Source of the DNA: Ectorhizobium quercum | Lineage (GTDB): Bacteria; Pseudomonadota; Alphaproteobacteria; Rhizobiales; Rhizobiaceae | Length of the DNA: 64,000 bases | Assembly (NCBI RefSeq): GCF_026552795.1 | Contig: NZ_JANFPI010000012.1 | Coordinates: 21,505 to 85,504, forward strand | Direction: 5' to 3' | Shown: piece after piece, positions 61,711 to 64,000 of the stretch | Position numbering within the stretch: the first letter of the stretch is position 1 | How the letters are laid out: each line of letters opens with the position of its first letter | The notes under the pieces: generated by a model | The model's database searches: none | What the model saw: the letters and a program-made list of their open reading frames with translations, nothing else | What the model was told of the DNA's origin: nothing | Program-made: the position numbers and the translations under genes

Positions 61711-61958
61711 GCCAGGTCCGGCGGCGTGCGGATAGGCTCGCGTGGCGGCAGCTCCAGGTCGGCTCCGCCCAACGGGGCCACCCGCGCGCGGATCGCTTCG
61801 ACCAGCGAGTTCCCGCGCGTCCCTTCGGTGGACAACGCCGAACGCAAGATATCCCGGGCTTCATCTTCCATCGAGCGACCGTGTTGAGCGGCACGCACGC
61901 GCAGGCGCGTCTTCAGCGCGTCGTCCAGGTTTCGGATGGTCATCGTTGTCATACCCAT
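61707..61958 (-). CDS. fitA: FitA-type ribbon-helix-helix antitoxin
   Basis: This is an 83-residue antitoxin: ribbon-helix-helix domain (TMTIRNLDDALKTRLRVRAAQHGRSMEDEARDIL) and a C-terminal toxin-binding tail. A strong AGGAGG ribosome-binding site precedes the ATG at 61958. It should repress its own operon through the paired palindromes just upstream. Confidence 0.92.
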   Translation of the reverse strand: MGMTTMTIRNLDDALKTRLRVRAAQHGRSMEDEARDILRSALSTEGTRGNSLVEAIRARVAPLGGADLELPPREPIRTPPDLA

Positions 61959-61970
61959 GACGGCCTCCTG

Positions 61971-62003
61971 TTAGTCAGTGACTGCATATTAGTCAATGAC
62001 TAA
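61971..62003. promoter_or_regulatory. Paired palindromic operator of fitAB
   Basis: TTAGTCAATGACTAA at 61989-62003 is a perfect 15-base palindrome. TTAGTCAGTGACTG at 61971-61984 is a second, slightly imperfect copy. Their centres are 18 bases apart. The nearer copy begins 13 bases from the antitoxin start, so FitAB binding would block transcription. Confidence 0.75.
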
Positions 62004-62966
62004 TACACGTCAAGTCCAACGGTCATCAGAAGTCCCGCGTCTTCACCTTGATCGTGTCGATATGCAGGTCGCGGACATACATGTCGCGCGTGCGCAGTCC
62101 CTTCGGCAGCAATCGGCGGCAATATCGCACGCTAGAGGGCATTCGGCGGTGTTTGGCGGGCCGTGCGGAATAGCGATGAGAACTAATATCTGCTCCATTG
62201 CCTTCTATACCCCTCCTAAATAGGCACGTCCGCTTCGCGCCTTCATTTCTGTCGGTGGGGCTGTCTTTGTACTCTCCCGAAAGCCGCCGTTTCGATTAAG
62301 ATCATTGCGATGGCGGTGAAGGGTCGGTAGAAGTCCGTCTGTTTCCACACTCACAGACTGGGAGGCGGTCGCTCACCGGCTCACGCCGTGCTGGCCGGAG
62401 GCCCGGAGCGCAGCCAACGGCAGCTATCGAAGCGCCTCTGGCAGTCGGTAGAGCAGCCGGCGCGCATCGGGCCATCCCATCTCCACGAATAGCTCGAGAA
62501 TTTCGACAAGCTTCAAGCGGCGCGCTAGGTCCTCGAAAATCGCACGATGGTCTGCGACCATACCGCCAACAATAACCACGAAGCGCGCCGCCCCCAGAGA
62601 TTCCATCTGAAATCGGGCACAAACGTCCGCAATGACGTCGGGAGTTGAAAGGCAGGATTGTGTGGGACACAGCACAGCCTGTCCCCTTTTGAGAGCCGAG
62701 ACTTGCAAGCAGTTGATTGCAGCTTAGTTCGCATTGGGCCATTGTTAGACGAAAGCAGCATGTCGTACCCGAGGGGCGCTGCGGTGAAAAGCTATGAGCA
62801 AGCGATCATCCTGTGAGGGCTGACATTCAGCCCAGGCACGGCAATTGCTCAATCCGATCATAGATATAAAAGGGTTCAAGCCCGGTAGATCGTTTCAAGA
62901 GGCTCGGGATCGCAGGTAATTACATCCTCCGTTGAAGGGATTGGCGCAGTGGGATTCCGGGCTTCC
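62004..62966. other. Right part of the island, mostly without recognisable genes
   Basis: This is nearly 1 kb of mixed composition. Only the reverse frame 62424-62708 (listed separately) looks possibly protein-like. Short overlapping frames on both strands look like shadows. No integrase, transposase or tRNA was recognised, so the right boundary of the island is undefined. It is probably near 62950, before the etfA side. Confidence 0.45.
62424..62708 (-). CDS. Possible remnant ORF of unknown function
   Basis: A 94-codon frame, TTG start, has natural-looking composition in its second half (ARFVVIVGGMVADHRAIF then EILELFVEMGWPDARRLLYR). There is no ribosome-binding site and no family match. 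The N-terminal third looks random. Probably a fragment of a lost gene. Confidence 0.25.
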   Translation of the reverse strand: MQVSALKRGQAVLCPTQSCLSTPDVIADVCARFQMESLGAARFVVIVGGMVADHRAIFEDLARRLKLVEILELFVEMGWPDARRLLYRLPEALR

Positions 62967-63086
62967 ATGATGACGAGCGCACTTGCCACAGCCAGTGCTC
63001 TTTCCATCATCTTCCCTGCGTTACTCGCCGCGGGCATGACGATGGAAAGCGCCGGGTTCGGGCTGTTCCCAACTCATGAAGTGTGA
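62967..63086 (+). CDS. Possible small hydrophobic ORF
   Basis: A 39-codon frame starts at ATG 62967 and encodes a hydrophobic stretch (ALATASALSIIFPALLAAGM) that could form one membrane helix. It ends six bases before the etfA stop on the other strand. No clear ribosome-binding site. Confidence 0.2.
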   Translation: MMTSALATASALSIIFPALLAAGMTMESAGFGLFPTHEV

Positions 63087-63091
63087 AGTGG

Positions 63092-64000
63092 CTACAGCGC
63101 CTTTTCGAGTTCGGGCAGGGCTTCGAAGATGTCTGCGACGAGGCCGTAGTCGGCGACCTGGAAGATGGGGGCCTCCTCGTCCTTGTTGATGGCGACGATG
63201 ACCTTCGAATCCTTCATGCCGGCCAGATGCTGGATCGCGCCCGAGATGCCGGCGGCGATGTAAAGCTCCGGCGCCACCACCTTGCCGGTCTGGCCGACCT
63301 GCCAGTCGTTCGGAGCATAGCCGGCATCGACCGCCGCGCGCGATGCGCCGACGGCGGCGCCCAGCTTGTCGGCCACCGGCAGGATCACCTCGTTGAACTT
63401 CTCCGCAGACCCCAGCGCCCGGCCGCCCGAGATGATGATCCGCGCAGCCGTCAGCTCCGGACGTTCCGATGCCGCGATCTCTTCCGAGACGAAGCGCGAG
63501 GTGCCCTTGTCGCCGGTGGACGCCACGGCCTCGATGGCCGCCGAGCCGCCTTCGGGCGCCACGGCGAAGGAGGCGGTGCGAACGGTGATCACCTTCTTCG
63601 CGTCGGTCGACTGAACCGTCTGGATGGCGTTGCCGGCATAGATCGGCCGCTTGAACGTGTCGGCGGAGACGACTTCGACGATTTCCGAAACCTGCATCAC
63701 GTCGAGAAGGGCGGCGACCCGCGGCAGCGCGCTCTTGGCGATGGAGGTCGCCGCTCCGAGGATGACGTCATAGGACGGGGCCAGCGAGACGATCAGCTCG
63801 GAAAGCGGCTCCGGCAGGCCGTTGGCGTAAGCGGCATCGTCGGCCAGAAGCACCCTGGAAACGCCGGAAAGCTTCGCGGCGGCTTCGGCGACGGCCTGCG
63901 CACCGGAGCCGGCGACCAGCACATGCACCTCGCCGCCGAGCTGCGAGGCCGCCGTCAGCGCCTTGGCGGTCTGTTCGGAAAGGGCTGCATTGTCGTGTTC
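63092..64000 (-). CDS. etfA: Electron transfer flavoprotein alpha subunit, 5' end outside window
   Basis: This open frame continues past the right edge. Upstream codons give EHDNAALSEQTAKALTAASQ, so the gene begins just beyond 64000. The C-terminal FAD domain shows ISGGRALGSAEKFN, VGASRAAVDAGYAPNDWQVGQTGK, IAAGISGAIQHLAGMKDSKVIVAINKDEEAPIF and ADIFEALPEL, the EtfA/FixB signature. EtfA with EtfB accepts electrons from acyl-CoA dehydrogenases. etfB probably lies upstream outside the window. Confidence 0.94.
   Translation of the reverse strand, partial: EHDNAALSEQTAKALTAASQLGGEVHVLVAGSGAQAVAEAAAKLSGVSRVLLADDAAYANGLPEPLSELIVSLAPSYDVILGAATSIAKSALPRVAALLDVMQVSEIVEVVSADTFKRPIYAGNAIQTVQSTDAKKVITVRTASFAVAPEGGSAAIEAVASTGDKGTSRFVSEEIAASERPELTAARIIISGGRALGSAEKFNEVILPVADKLGAAVGASRAAVDAGYAPNDWQVGQTGKVVAPELYIAAGISGAIQHLAGMKDSKVIVAINKDEEAPIFQVADYGLVADIFEALPELEKAL

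Noticed and set aside
62872..62883. GGGTTCAAGCCC resembling a tRNA T-arm, possible island attachment site
   Set aside because: Flanking bases do not form the remaining T stem, and no acceptor, D or anticodon arms could be found.
1..64000. CRISPR array
   Set aside because: No regularly spaced near-identical repeats with unique spacers; the tandem repeats seen are three phased 18-mers and one two-copy duplication.

Overview
This is a GC-rich chromosomal or megaplasmid segment from an alphaproteobacterium, most likely a member of the Rhizobiales/Rhizobiaceae (Rhizobium, Ensifer, Shinella or Agrobacterium type). This rests on gene content (several sulfonate-type and urea/amide ABC systems, an FmdAB formamidase module, a Blc-like 4-hydroxybutyrate module, FecCD/SIP siderophore uptake) and on at least four copies of a RIME-like two-hairpin intergenic repeat. 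The exact genus cannot be fixed from sequence alone. No rRNA, tRNA, CRISPR array or complete insertion sequence was seen.

Layout. 0-4 kb: 5' part of an MprF-like flippase gene, an orphan SsuC/TauC-type permease with an aberrant C-terminus, and a chemoreceptor. 4-10 kb: organosulfur scavenging (cysteine synthase, NtaA/DszA-type and SsuD-type flavin monooxygenases, an FAD/NAD(P)-binding protein). 10-16.3 kb: an SCO protein, a TPR protein and a sulfonate-type ABC operon, divergent from a family-3 solute-binding protein coupled to a di-haem peroxidase. 16.3-19 kb: CecR-type and TetR regulators, a coiled-coil protein and a PagL-like lipid A deacylase. 19.2-29 kb: a GltS symporter and a complete siderophore uptake locus (AraC regulator, TonB receptor, binding protein, two permeases, ATPase, DUF2218-SIP reductase), with three tandem 18-bp direct repeats between the divergent receptor and uptake genes. 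29-40.2 kb: urtABCDE-fmdA-fmdB for urea/short-chain amides, divergent from a hybrid histidine kinase whose sensor is an entire NCS1-type transporter followed by a nine-cysteine knuckle, and its LuxR-type response regulator.

40.2-46.2 kb: DedA protein, an esterase and a protease/MoxR/DUF58/VWA operon. 46.5-48.9 kb: a Tat-type FMN alpha-hydroxyacid oxidase paired with a secreted beta-propeller. 49-50.7 kb: divergent SDR and LysR genes. 50.9-56.2 kb: a permease, an iron alcohol dehydrogenase, a succinate-semialdehyde dehydrogenase and a divergent IclR regulator with paired palindromic operators. This looks like Agrobacterium blcAB/blcR without the blcC lactonase.

56.3-62.9 kb is an accessory island of different character. 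Seven open frames all point leftwards: a truncated PAAR-like type VI effector, an ankyrin lipoprotein, a 44-residue ORF, two Tdi1-like (GAD-like/DUF1851) immunity paralogues (one internally deleted) around a beta-propeller protein, and a truncated zinc-ribbon repeat protein. Upstream lies a FitAB-type toxin-antitoxin pair. It reads as an effector-immunity island in decay or in arms-race reassortment. The backbone resumes at the right edge with the 3' part of etfA.
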